NCBI GenBank assembly: GCA_964655525.1
Contig: CAZZNE010000005.1
Location: 71,598 to 135,597 of the forward strand
Direction of reading: 5' to 3'
Length of the DNA stretch: 64,000 nucleotides
Source: DLAJ01 sp964655525
Lineage (GTDB): Bacteria; Bacillota; Clostridia; Lachnospirales; Lachnospiraceae
Made by a program: the position numbers and the translations under genes. Within the stretch, counting starts at the first letter, position 1. Every line of letters starts with the position of its first letter. Positions 18,266-25,832 of this stretch are shown piece after piece. The notes beneath the pieces were generated by a model that was not told where the DNA came from, did not search any database, and worked only from the letters and a program-made list of their open reading frames with translations.

Positions 18266-19058
18266 GCGTAAAGAAGAGGAACCACCAAAAGGGGCCCCTG
18301 CATGGCAGTCAACCTTTGCGGATCTGATGAATCTCTTGCTCTGCTTTTTCGTGTTGCTTTTTTCCATGTCTAAGATAGAGGAAGATAAGTGGCTGGCGGT
18401 TGTGGAGTCCTTCAAGAGTACAGTGAGTGTATTTGACGGAGGTGCGGAAGCAATCGGCGACGGTGTTCTGATCAGTAACGGCGTCAGTCAGTTGAACGAG
18501 CTGTCGGAATACATAAACAGCAGTGGGCAGGCGCAAGAAGTAGACGAACCGGACGATACGTTATATAATGAGATGGAGCGTGAGGGGCTTGCCGAATCCG
18601 AGGAGATGGCGGAACAGATAGAGGAAGCGTTGGCGGAGTTGAATCTGGATAAGGAAATTGATGTGGACTTCAATTCCCAGTATGTACTCCTTACGATGAA
18701 GGGAGCCATCCTGTTTGACTCGGGACGTGCCGAACTGAAGCCGGAGATTTATCCGACGCTTGACAGGCTGGGACTGATCCTCATGGCGTATGCGGACAGC
18801 CTCATTGAGATTGAGGGACATACGGATAACGTGCCGATCCATAATGCGGCGTTTGCGAATAACGATGAGCTTTCCAGTGCAAGGGCGCTATCGGTATTTC
18901 ACTATTTTATGGAGACCACCAATCTAGACCCCGTTAAGCTGAAGCATTCCGGCAGGGGGGAGTATGTTCCGGTTGCGGATAACGGCACAGAGGAAGGACG
19001 CGCGCGGAACAGGCGTGTTGAGATCAAGATATATAATACATTAAGCACGGAACGCTGA
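18258..19058 (+). CDS. motB: Flagellar motor stator protein MotB
   Basis: MotB anchors the stator to peptidoglycan. The ATG at 18258 follows GGTGAGGAG inside the motA end and gives 266 residues. The single membrane helix (about residues 18-38) holds the ion-binding aspartate in TFADLMNLLLCF (D22). A plug/linker region follows, then an OmpA-type peptidoglycan-binding domain near 150-260 with IEGHTDNVPIHN and RARNRRVEIKI. It pairs with MotA encoded directly upstream. Confidence 0.96.
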   Translation: MAKRKEEEPPKGAPAWQSTFADLMNLLLCFFVLLFSMSKIEEDKWLAVVESFKSTVSVFDGGAEAIGDGVLISNGVSQLNELSEYINSSGQAQEVDEPDDTLYNEMEREGLAESEEMAEQIEEALAELNLDKEIDVDFNSQYVLLTMKGAILFDSGRAELKPEIYPTLDRLGLILMAYADSLIEIEGHTDNVPIHNAAFANNDELSSARALSVFHYFMETTNLDPVKLKHSGRGEYVPVADNGTEEGRARNRRVEIKIYNTLSTER

Positions 19059-19088
19059 TGCATCCGTGGGAGCAGAGAGGTGCTTGCT

Positions 19089-19625
19089 TTGAAAAAGAAT
19101 CTATTATCCATTATCATTCTTGCTTTATTAGTTGTTAATTTGGTCATGACGGGAATCATGATGTTCTCGGTCATTAATGTTTCAAACAAAAACGCAAAAC
19201 TGGTAGGCGATATCGCGTCGCTGATTGGCATTCAGACGAAGCCGGACGGCGAGACGACGGAAAAGGAAAATGTTTCCATTGACGATACGGATGTATATGT
19301 GATCTCTGACCGCATGACGATTCCGTTCCAGCGGGTGAGCGAAGCGGATGGAGGAGATGGCAAGGATCATTATTTTGTTGTGAATGTATCTCTTTCCATG
19401 AATATGAAACATAAGGATTATAAGTCATACGGAACCGCCGAGGCATTGGAGGCAAAGGAAAGCCTGATCAAGACAGAGATTCAGTCCGTGATCGGCAGTT
19501 ATACGATGGATCAGTTTAAGGAAAATCAGGAACTGATACGCGAAGAGGTATTGGAGCGTATTCAGAATTTATATGATTCTACATTTATTTTTAATGTGAA
19601 TTTCAGTGACTATCTATATTCATGA
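19089..19625 (+). CDS. fliL: Flagellar basal body-associated protein FliL
   Basis: FliL is a single-pass membrane protein that rings the stator and supports torque. I choose TTG at 19089, with GAGAGG 8 bases upstream, giving MKKNLLSIIILALLVVNLVM; a GTG at 19080 adjoins the ribosome binding site. The membrane helix spans about residues 5-27, and the C-terminal region (roughly 75-178) has the FliL fold with the late motif YDSTFIFNVNFSDYLYS. The length of 178 residues is normal. It sits between motB and fliM. Confidence 0.87.
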   Translation: MKKNLLSIIILALLVVNLVMTGIMMFSVINVSNKNAKLVGDIASLIGIQTKPDGETTEKENVSIDDTDVYVISDRMTIPFQRVSEADGGDGKDHYFVVNVSLSMNMKHKDYKSYGTAEALEAKESLIKTEIQSVIGSYTMDQFKENQELIREEVLERIQNLYDSTFIFNVNFSDYLYS

Positions 19626-19641
19626 TGGGAGGTGAGCCGTT

Positions 19642-20622
19642 GTGGGTGAGGTCTTATCCCAAAGTGAGATAGACAGTCTTCTCAACGCGTTAAGTACCGG
19701 CGAACTGGATATGGATGACGTCAAGGAGAATCCTGAAAAGCAGGTCAAAAATTATGACTTTAAACGACCTGCAAAATTCTCCAAAGAGCATTTGCGAACG
19801 CTTGAAATCATTTTTGAGCATTACGGCAGACTGGTGTCAACGACGCTTCCCGTTTATCTGAGAAAAGCGGTTCAGGTTACGGTGGCAAGTTCGGAGACGG
19901 TCACTTTTTCGGAGTTTACGAATGCACTTGCCAATCCGGTTGCGCTTGGTATTGTGAATTTTCAGCCGCTTGGCGGCACGGTGATCGTAGAGTTGGCAGC
20001 AACGCTTGCATTTGCGATCATTGACCGGATGCTTGGTGGTTCAGGAGAGCCGCTTGCAAAGAACCGGGAATTCTCTGAGATAGAGATGAGCATTGTCGAA
20101 AAGATCATGGTAGTCTGTATCCAGTTATTGAGGGAGCCATGGAAAAACGTGGCAGACATCAATCCGCTTCTGGAGCGGATTGAGACGAATCCGCAGTTCG
20201 CGCAGGTCATATCTCCGACAGATATGATCGCGATTATTACATTGAATCTCAAGATTGGAGACGTTGAAGGTTTTATGAATGTCTGCCTTCCGTTCTTTAC
20301 TCTGGAGAGTATTATGGATCGCCTGAACACGAAGTTCTGGTATGCCAACATGCAAAAGGGCTCTGATGAGAGTTATGATGAACAGCTTGAGACGATGATC
20401 CGCAGAGTGGATGTGCCGGTCAAGGCGGTTCTCGGACGCACCAGAGTTGCAGCGGGCGATTTTATGAATTTACAGCCGGGAGACGTCATACGATTGGATA
20501 CGAAGGTAGACAGCGAACTGGATGTTTTCGTCGGCAATATCAGAAAATTTAAGGCAATGCCCGGATCGGACGATGAACATTTTGCTGTGCGGGTAACGTC
20601 TATTATAAGAGAGGAGGAGTAG
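19642..20622 (+). CDS. fliM: Flagellar motor switch protein FliM
   Basis: FliM is the CheY-P receptor in the switch C ring. The GTG at 19642 gives MGEVLSQSEIDSLLNAL, containing the N-terminal CheY-binding helix LSQSEIDSLL. The middle CheC-like domain (about residues 45-225) includes LEIIFEHYGRLVSTTLP, and the C-terminal SpoA/FliN-like domain occupies about 240-320. At 326 residues it matches the family. The next gene, fliY, starts 4 bases after the stop. Confidence 0.97.
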   Translation: MGEVLSQSEIDSLLNALSTGELDMDDVKENPEKQVKNYDFKRPAKFSKEHLRTLEIIFEHYGRLVSTTLPVYLRKAVQVTVASSETVTFSEFTNALANPVALGIVNFQPLGGTVIVELAATLAFAIIDRMLGGSGEPLAKNREFSEIEMSIVEKIMVVCIQLLREPWKNVADINPLLERIETNPQFAQVISPTDMIAIITLNLKIGDVEGFMNVCLPFFTLESIMDRLNTKFWYANMQKGSDESYDEQLETMIRRVDVPVKAVLGRTRVAAGDFMNLQPGDVIRLDTKVDSELDVFVGNIRKFKAMPGSDDEHFAVRVTSIIREEE

Positions 20623-20626
20623 CCAG

Positions 20627-21886
20627 ATGGATGGAATGTTATCCCAGGACGAGATCAATGCTTTGCTGGGCGGCATGGATAATTCAGATGGGGCGGATGC
20701 CGGCGCATCCGAAACGACGCCGGAAGCGGCGGCTCCGGGGGCGGCAGAGATTGATGAGAATCTTTTGACGGAGATGGAGAGGGATGCGGTCGGTGAAGTT
20801 GCCAACATCAGTATGGGAACATCGGCGACGACCTTATACTCCTTGGTAAATCGTAAGGTAGATATTACGACTCCGGTCGTGACGCTTGCCAATCTTGATA
20901 CGGTGATCAAGGATTATCCGAAGCCTTGCGTGTTTATTTCAATTAAATATACCGAGGGACTTGACGGAAGTAACATTCTTGTGTTAAAAGAACATGATGT
21001 AAAGGTGATCACGGATCTGATGATGGGAGGGGACGGCACCAACACGGACGGCGAGTTGGGCGAGCTGCATCTAAGTGCCATTTCCGAGGCGATGAATCAG
21101 ATGATGGGCTCGTCGGCGACATCCCTTTCGTCCATGCTTGGAAAGAAGATCGACATCAGCCCGCCTGACGCAACGCTTGTGGATTTGATCGAGCTGCGCG
21201 ATCAGGGACAGTTGTCCGGTTTCCTCTGTGGAACCTTTGTCAAGGTTGCATTCCGGATGCAGATTGACGAATTGGTAGACAGTACGATCATGCAGCTCTA
21301 TCCGATTGATTTTGCAAAGTCGATCTATGAGACCGTTATGAATACACAGGCGGGAGGAGACGGGGCAGCAGCGGCAGAGCCTGAACCCGCACCGGCACCG
21401 CAGCCGGCACCTGCACCACAGCCGCAGATGTCCGGACCGGACATGAGCGGTCAGGGAATGGGTACAATGGATATGAACCAGATGCAGATGGGTATGAACC
21501 AAATGCAAATGGGCATGAATCCGATGATGATGGGCATGAACCCGATGATGATGGGTATGAACCCGATGATGATGGGACAGCAGATGCAGAATGTGAATGT
21601 ACAGCCTGCACAGTTCCAGAGCTTTAACAGAGATGTTCCGGGCATATCGAATCAGGAGAACATCGGACTAATCCGGGATGTGCCGCTTGAGGTTACGGTT
21701 GAGCTGGGGCGTACAAGCAAATCTATTGCAGAAATATTGGAGTTCGCACCCGGTACGATCATAGAGCTCGATAAGATTGCAGGAGAGCCGATTGACGTAC
21801 TTGTCAACGGTAAGTTCGTTGCAAGAGGCGAGGTAGTAGTCATAGAAGAAAGCTTCGGCGTTCGTGTAACCGAAATAATCAAATAA
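20627..21886 (+). CDS. fliY: Flagellar motor switch phosphatase FliY (FliN-type C domain)
   Basis: FliY combines CheY-P phosphatase activity with the FliN role in the switch. An N-terminal FliM-like helix (MLSQDEINALLGGM) is followed by a CheC-type domain with two phosphatase motifs, DAVGEVANISMG near residue 50 and SAISEAMNQMMG near 150, both retaining the Glu and Asn of the CheC/CheX active site. A linker rich in Pro/Ala then carries five seven-residue Met-rich repeats (MNQMQMG twice, MNPMMMG three times). The C-terminal SpoA domain (about 340-419) has VTVELGRTSKSIAEILEF. The Met repeats are unusual for the family. Confidence 0.95.
   Translation: MDGMLSQDEINALLGGMDNSDGADAGASETTPEAAAPGAAEIDENLLTEMERDAVGEVANISMGTSATTLYSLVNRKVDITTPVVTLANLDTVIKDYPKPCVFISIKYTEGLDGSNILVLKEHDVKVITDLMMGGDGTNTDGELGELHLSAISEAMNQMMGSSATSLSSMLGKKIDISPPDATLVDLIELRDQGQLSGFLCGTFVKVAFRMQIDELVDSTIMQLYPIDFAKSIYETVMNTQAGGDGAAAAEPEPAPAPQPAPAPQPQMSGPDMSGQGMGTMDMNQMQMGMNQMQMGMNPMMMGMNPMMMGMNPMMMGQQMQNVNVQPAQFQSFNRDVPGISNQENIGLIRDVPLEVTVELGRTSKSIAEILEFAPGTIIELDKIAGEPIDVLVNGKFVARGEVVVIEESFGVRVTEIIK
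21473..21577 (+). repeat. Five tandem 21-bp repeats encoding Met-rich heptads in fliY
   Basis: Five in-frame 21-bp units (21473-21493, 21494-21514, 21515-21535, 21536-21556, 21557-21577) encode MNQMQMG twice and MNPMMMG three times. The last three units are nearly identical at the DNA level, suggesting recent expansion by slippage. Confidence 0.9.
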
Positions 21887-21903
21887 AGGATAGGAGAAAA
21901 AAA

Positions 21904-22266
21904 ATGGCAAAGAATATTTTAATTTGTGATGACGCAGCATTCATGAGAATGATGATTAAGGACATTCTGACCAAGAATGGCTACAATGTCGTCGGAGAGG
22001 CTGAGAATGGCGCAAAGGGCGTAGAGAAATATAATGAATTAAAGCCCGATCTGGTGCTGATGGATATTACTATGCCGGAGCTTGACGGAATTCAGGCGCT
22101 CAAGAAGATTAAGTCGATGGATGCCTCCGCAACTGTCATCATGTGTTCCGCTATGGGACAGCAGGCGATGGTTATCGAGTCCATTCAGGCAGGTGCCAAG
22201 GATTTCATCGTAAAACCGTTCCAGGCTGACCGTGTATTGGAAGCAGTGAAGAAGGTTGTCGGATAA
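21904..22266 (+). CDS. cheY: Chemotaxis response regulator CheY
   Basis: A single-domain receiver of 120 residues. The phosphoacceptor is Asp54 (LMDITMPELDG), with acidic Asp9/Asp10 (ICDDAAFMR), Ser near 85 in MCSAMG and Lys in VKPF near 106. It is encoded between the switch protein gene fliY and fliO, the position of cheY in B. subtilis and clostridia. Phosphorylated by CheA, it would bind FliM and FliY; FliY and CheC would dephosphorylate it. Confidence 0.96.
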   Translation: MAKNILICDDAAFMRMMIKDILTKNGYNVVGEAENGAKGVEKYNELKPDLVLMDITMPELDGIQALKKIKSMDASATVIMCSAMGQQAMVIESIQAGAKDFIVKPFQADRVLEAVKKVVG

Positions 22267-22267
22267 C

Positions 22268-22639
22268 ATGCTGTTAAGTAGTACGCTGGATTCTGTCTTT
22301 GACCTGCTGACCGTGTTGTTTATTTTTGTTTTTGTTTTGGCGCTGACATATTTTGCAACACGGTATATTGCCAATTATCAGAGGGGAAAGTCCGTTGGGC
22401 GTAATATTGAGGTGCTCGAGAGTTATCGGGTTACCTCTAATAAGTATCTCCAAATTGTGCGCACTGGCAGGAAATATTTGGTAATTGGGATTGGAAAAGA
22501 CGAGATCCATGTATTGGCAGAACTTTCCGAGGAGGAGCTTACTCTGCCTTCCGAGAAGGAGGAGACCGATATGCTCAGCTTCAAAGAGCTGCTTGACAAG
22601 GCAAAACACATGAAAGACAAGAAACGAAATGAAGAATAG
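22268..22639 (+). CDS. fliO: Flagellar biosynthesis protein FliO
   Basis: FliO helps assemble the FliP ring of the flagellar export gate. ATG at 22268 gives MLLSSTLDSVFDLL and follows the cheY stop by one base, with GAAGG upstream; a TTG at 22256 has no room for a ribosome binding site. One membrane helix lies near residues 12-33, followed by the cytoplasmic domain with VLESYRVTSNKYLQIVRTG, the conserved FliO/FliZ core. The 123-residue length is typical. The stop overlaps the fliP start. Confidence 0.88.
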   Translation: MLLSSTLDSVFDLLTVLFIFVFVLALTYFATRYIANYQRGKSVGRNIEVLESYRVTSNKYLQIVRTGRKYLVIGIGKDEIHVLAELSEEELTLPSEKEETDMLSFKELLDKAKHMKDKKRNEE

Positions 22640-23507
22640 GAAGAGAATATTCCGATATCTATGCCTGCTGTTTACGGTAGGCATATTGTTTATCGGAAAC
22701 AGCTTAACTGCACAGGCAATCGGTTCCGGTCTCGGAATAGAGGATACGCCGCTGACGGGCGAAACGGAGAACGGTACGACGGCGACACAGCCGGGAACAG
22801 CCGAGAGTGGCGAGGATTTAGAGGACTTAAATATCGCCAACGGCTTTAACATTACGTTTACAACAGATAATGGCTCTATGGCAGGCACATTGAGGATCCT
22901 GCTGACTTTGACGGCGATCGCGGTTGCCCCGATGCTGATCATCTGTCTGACCTCTTTTACGCGGATCCTGATCGTGATGCATTTTACAAGGACAGCCTTA
23001 AACACCCAAACAGCGCCCCCGAATCAGGTGTTGATTGGGTTAACTTTGTTTCTGACCTTTTTCATTATGAGCCCGACGATCAATACGGTCTATAATGATG
23101 CGTATAAGCCCTATGAAGCCGGCGAGATGGAGCAGGGGGAGGCAATCGATATTGCGGTGGATGCGGTCAGGGAATTTATGTATCCCCAGACACAGCGCAA
23201 GGACATTCGGATGTTCATGGAAATTGCAAATCTTTCATGGACTTCGGAGATGGAGAACAAGGACATACCGACGTATGTACTGATCCCCAGCTTCTTGGTG
23301 AGTGAGCTTCGTACGGCGTTCATCATCGGCTTCCTGATCTATATTCCGTTCCTGGTGATCGATATGGTGGTTGCATCGACCCTGATGGGAATGGGTATGA
23401 TGATGCTGCCGCCGACAACGATCTCCATGCCGTTTAAGATTTTGCTTTTCGTGTTGGCGGATGGCTGGAATCTGATCATTGGCGGTGTGGTGAAATCCTT
23501 TTATTAG
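22629..23507 (+). CDS. fliP: Flagellar export gate protein FliP
   Basis: FliP is the main ring subunit of the flagellar type III export gate (FliP5Q4R1). The 292-residue protein starts with a cleavable-looking signal (residues 1-30, ending TAQA), then an acidic spacer and four membrane segments. Signature stretches include SFTRILIVMHFTRTAL and PPNQVLIGLTLFLTFFIM near 115-150, and MGMGMMMLPPTTISMPFKIL near the end. It overlaps fliO by 11 bases and is followed by fliQ and fliR. Confidence 0.97.
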   Translation: MKNRKRIFRYLCLLFTVGILFIGNSLTAQAIGSGLGIEDTPLTGETENGTTATQPGTAESGEDLEDLNIANGFNITFTTDNGSMAGTLRILLTLTAIAVAPMLIICLTSFTRILIVMHFTRTALNTQTAPPNQVLIGLTLFLTFFIMSPTINTVYNDAYKPYEAGEMEQGEAIDIAVDAVREFMYPQTQRKDIRMFMEIANLSWTSEMENKDIPTYVLIPSFLVSELRTAFIIGFLIYIPFLVIDMVVASTLMGMGMMMLPPTTISMPFKILLFVLADGWNLIIGGVVKSFY

Positions 23508-23525
23508 CCGAAAGGAGGAATTAGA

Positions 23526-23795
23526 ATGACTACAGAAGACGTGGTAACCATTGTCAGAGAAGGTCTGTTCGTTGTCATAAAAACGGCGGCGGTGCCGCTT
23601 GTGGTATCTCTTTGTGTCGGACTGGCTGTTAGTATTTTTCAGACGGTCACTTCCATTCAGGAGCAGACATTGACGATGATACCGAAGATTTTAAGTGTGT
23701 TTACGGCGCTGATACTGCTCGGACACTGGATGTTAAATAATATGTCGACATTTATGACAAGCCTTTGGTCGGATTTCTCATTATACATTAGATAG
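23526..23795 (+). CDS. fliQ: Flagellar export gate protein FliQ
   Basis: A small membrane protein of 89 residues with two hydrophobic helices (about residues 15-40 and 52-75). The family motif SIFQTVTSIQEQTLTMIPKI is intact. FliQ is a helical-hairpin subunit of the export gate together with FliP and FliR. An AAAGGAGG ribosome binding site precedes the ATG, and fliR begins 4 bases after the stop. Confidence 0.96.
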   Translation: MTTEDVVTIVREGLFVVIKTAAVPLVVSLCVGLAVSIFQTVTSIQEQTLTMIPKILSVFTALILLGHWMLNNMSTFMTSLWSDFSLYIR

Positions 23796-23799
23796 TGCG

Positions 23800-24579
23800 A
23801 TGATAGATTATTCATTTTCGGCATCAGATTTAGAATATTTTCTGCTTGTGTTTATCCGGATCGTAAGCTTTATGCACCTTGCCCCGTTTTATGGGGACAG
23901 CAGCATTCCGTCGCGGTTTAAGGTGGGGTTGAGTCTGGCGCTTTCGTACATGGTCTTTTTGCTTACGCCGCATACGGAGCTGGTCTACGACACGGTGATG
24001 GGGTATGCGGCGCTTGTGATCATGGAAGCGTCGGTCGGACTTTTGATCGGGCTGGTTTCGACCGTCTGTATGCAGGTTGCATCCATGGCGGGACGGCTTG
24101 TTGATATGGAAATGGGATTATCCGCGGCAAGCACAATGGATCCGACATACCACGATAATGTGACGGTCAGCGGTCTGATCTATCGTTATGCGTTTACGCT
24201 GCTGCTCATGACGTCAGGGATGTATCAATATATCATTAAGGCATTTATCCAGACGTATGAACTGATTCCGGTCGGCAATGTGCATTTTGCGTTGGATAAG
24301 ATCTTAAGCTCGCTGATCACCTTTATGGGACAGTACTTTTTGATCGGATTTCAGATTGCCATGCCGGTGTTTGCGGTCATTACGGTCATGAATGCCGTGC
24401 TTGGCATTCTTGCGAAGGTCGCGCCGCAGATGAACCTGTTTGCGGTCGGCATGCAGTTAAAGATCCTGGCAGGACTCGGCGTGATGTATGTGTCCGTATG
24501 GTTGATTCCGATGGCAGCGGACAGTATGTTCACACAAATGAAAAAAATGATCGTTTCAATGGTGGAGGCAATGATGTGA
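23800..24579 (+). CDS. fliR: Flagellar export gate protein FliR
   Basis: FliR caps the FliPQR gate with one copy per complex. The 259-residue protein is strongly hydrophobic with about six membrane helices and includes the conserved stretch GRLVDMEMGLSAASTMDP near residues 98-115 and APQMNLFAVGMQLKILAGL near 208-226. Its last codons carry the ribosome binding site (GGAGG at 24564-24568) of flhB, whose start overlaps the fliR stop. Confidence 0.96.
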   Translation: MIDYSFSASDLEYFLLVFIRIVSFMHLAPFYGDSSIPSRFKVGLSLALSYMVFLLTPHTELVYDTVMGYAALVIMEASVGLLIGLVSTVCMQVASMAGRLVDMEMGLSAASTMDPTYHDNVTVSGLIYRYAFTLLLMTSGMYQYIIKAFIQTYELIPVGNVHFALDKILSSLITFMGQYFLIGFQIAMPVFAVITVMNAVLGILAKVAPQMNLFAVGMQLKILAGLGVMYVSVWLIPMAADSMFTQMKKMIVSMVEAMM

Positions 24580-25712
24580 TACTGGAATATCAGCTTCAAT
24601 TTTTTGCAAAGGACGGGCCGGGAGGCGAAAAGACAGAGGAGCCTACCGGTAAGCGTTTAAAGGATGCCCGCAAGGACGGTCAGGTGGCAAAGAGTAAGGA
24701 AATCAGCAATTGCGTTATGCTGTTTGCGCTGTTTCTCATATTGAAGATATGGGTGGGAAATCTGGGAAACAGTCTTCTTCAATTGTTCCATGCCATCTAT
24801 CAGAAAATACCCGAGCTTTCCTCTTATAACTTTACGGGCGAGGAAGGGGTCGGTGTATGGATCATGCTCAAGCAGACGCTGCAGCAATATCTGCTCATCA
24901 TGCTTCCGATTTTTGTGATCGCGGTGTTTTTGGCGTTTGTGACGGATTTACTTCAGGTAAAATGGCAGCCGACGAGAAAGCCGCTGCAGCCGAAGCTTAG
25001 TAAGCTTAATCCGGTGAAAGGGGTTAAAAACCTGTTTTCTAAAAGTAAGCTTGTAGAGCTGTTAAAGTCCATTGTGAAGATTGGGATGATCGGGTATATC
25101 GTGTATTCCACACTGATCGGAAGCGTCGGTTATGTGTTTCAGTTTTATTCCATGTCGCTGATGCAGGGAATCCGTATTGTCGGGAATGTCACGATCAATC
25201 TGGGACTGAAAATTTCTGCTTTTTATGTTGTCATTGCTGCACTGGATTATGCGTATCAAAAGCATAAGTTCCACGAGGATATGAAAATGACAAAGCAGGA
25301 GGTTAAGGACGAATATAAAAACGCCGAGGGAGATCCGCAGGTCAAGAGCAAAATCCGTCAAAAGATGATGGAGGCGTCAAGACGCCGTATGATGCAGGCA
25401 GTGCCCCGCGCGGATGTGGTCATTACGAACCCGACGCACTATGCCGTGGCATTGAAATATGAGCCGGAAAAGATCGACGCGCCCTATATCGTTGCGAAGG
25501 GCGAGGACTATCTCGCGCAGAAGATCAAGGAGATCGCGCGGGAGAACAATGTCCAGATTGTGGAAAATAAGCCGCTTGCGCGAATGCTCTACCATAATGT
25601 GGAAGTCGGGGAACCGATTCCACCCGAATTGTTTCAGGCTGTTGCCGAGGTGCTCGCATTCGTATATAATATACAGGGAAAGCTGCCGAAGGAGAATCCG
25701 CAGGCTGTATAA
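24576..25712 (+). CDS. flhB: Flagellar export switch protein FlhB
   Basis: FlhB switches substrate specificity of the export gate from hook to filament proteins. I place the start at GTG 24576, which has GGAGG 7 bases upstream and gives MILEYQLQFFAKDGPGGEKTE; an earlier in-frame codon at 24498 would lie deep inside fliR with no ribosome binding site. Four membrane helices occupy about residues 40-210. The autocleavage motif NPTH (VITNPTHYAVALKYEP) is intact near residue 286. The 378-residue length is normal. Confidence 0.95.
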   Translation: MILEYQLQFFAKDGPGGEKTEEPTGKRLKDARKDGQVAKSKEISNCVMLFALFLILKIWVGNLGNSLLQLFHAIYQKIPELSSYNFTGEEGVGVWIMLKQTLQQYLLIMLPIFVIAVFLAFVTDLLQVKWQPTRKPLQPKLSKLNPVKGVKNLFSKSKLVELLKSIVKIGMIGYIVYSTLIGSVGYVFQFYSMSLMQGIRIVGNVTINLGLKISAFYVVIAALDYAYQKHKFHEDMKMTKQEVKDEYKNAEGDPQVKSKIRQKMMEASRRRMMQAVPRADVVITNPTHYAVALKYEPEKIDAPYIVAKGEDYLAQKIKEIARENNVQIVENKPLARMLYHNVEVGEPIPPELFQAVAEVLAFVYNIQGKLPKENPQAV

Positions 25713-25713
25713 A

Positions 25714-25768
25714 AAAGATTTGCGCATAGCGCAAATCTTTCAAAGAATTTGCATTCGCAAATTCTTTC
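25714..25768 (+). repeat. Two tandem 27-28-nt perfect hairpins between flhB and flhA
   Basis: Unit 1 (25714-25741) is a 12-bp stem, AAAGATTTGCGC with its complement, around ATA. Unit 2 (25742-25768) is an 11-bp stem, AAAGAATTTGC with its complement, around ATTC. Both begin AAAGA and end TCTTTC. They start two bases after the flhB stop. The lack of a long T-run argues against simple terminators, and the operon continues. The same design recurs at 38696-38762. Confidence 0.8.
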
Positions 25769-25832
25769 GGACTGAGGAATTTCTGATAGGTTAAAGAATA
25801 TCGAAATATCGTAAGAGAAAGGAGGAGTATAG

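Noticed and set aside
24498..24575. Longer FlhB starting inside fliR
   Set aside because: There is no ribosome binding site at 24498 and the added residues have no FlhB resemblance; GTG 24576 has GGAGG at good spacing.
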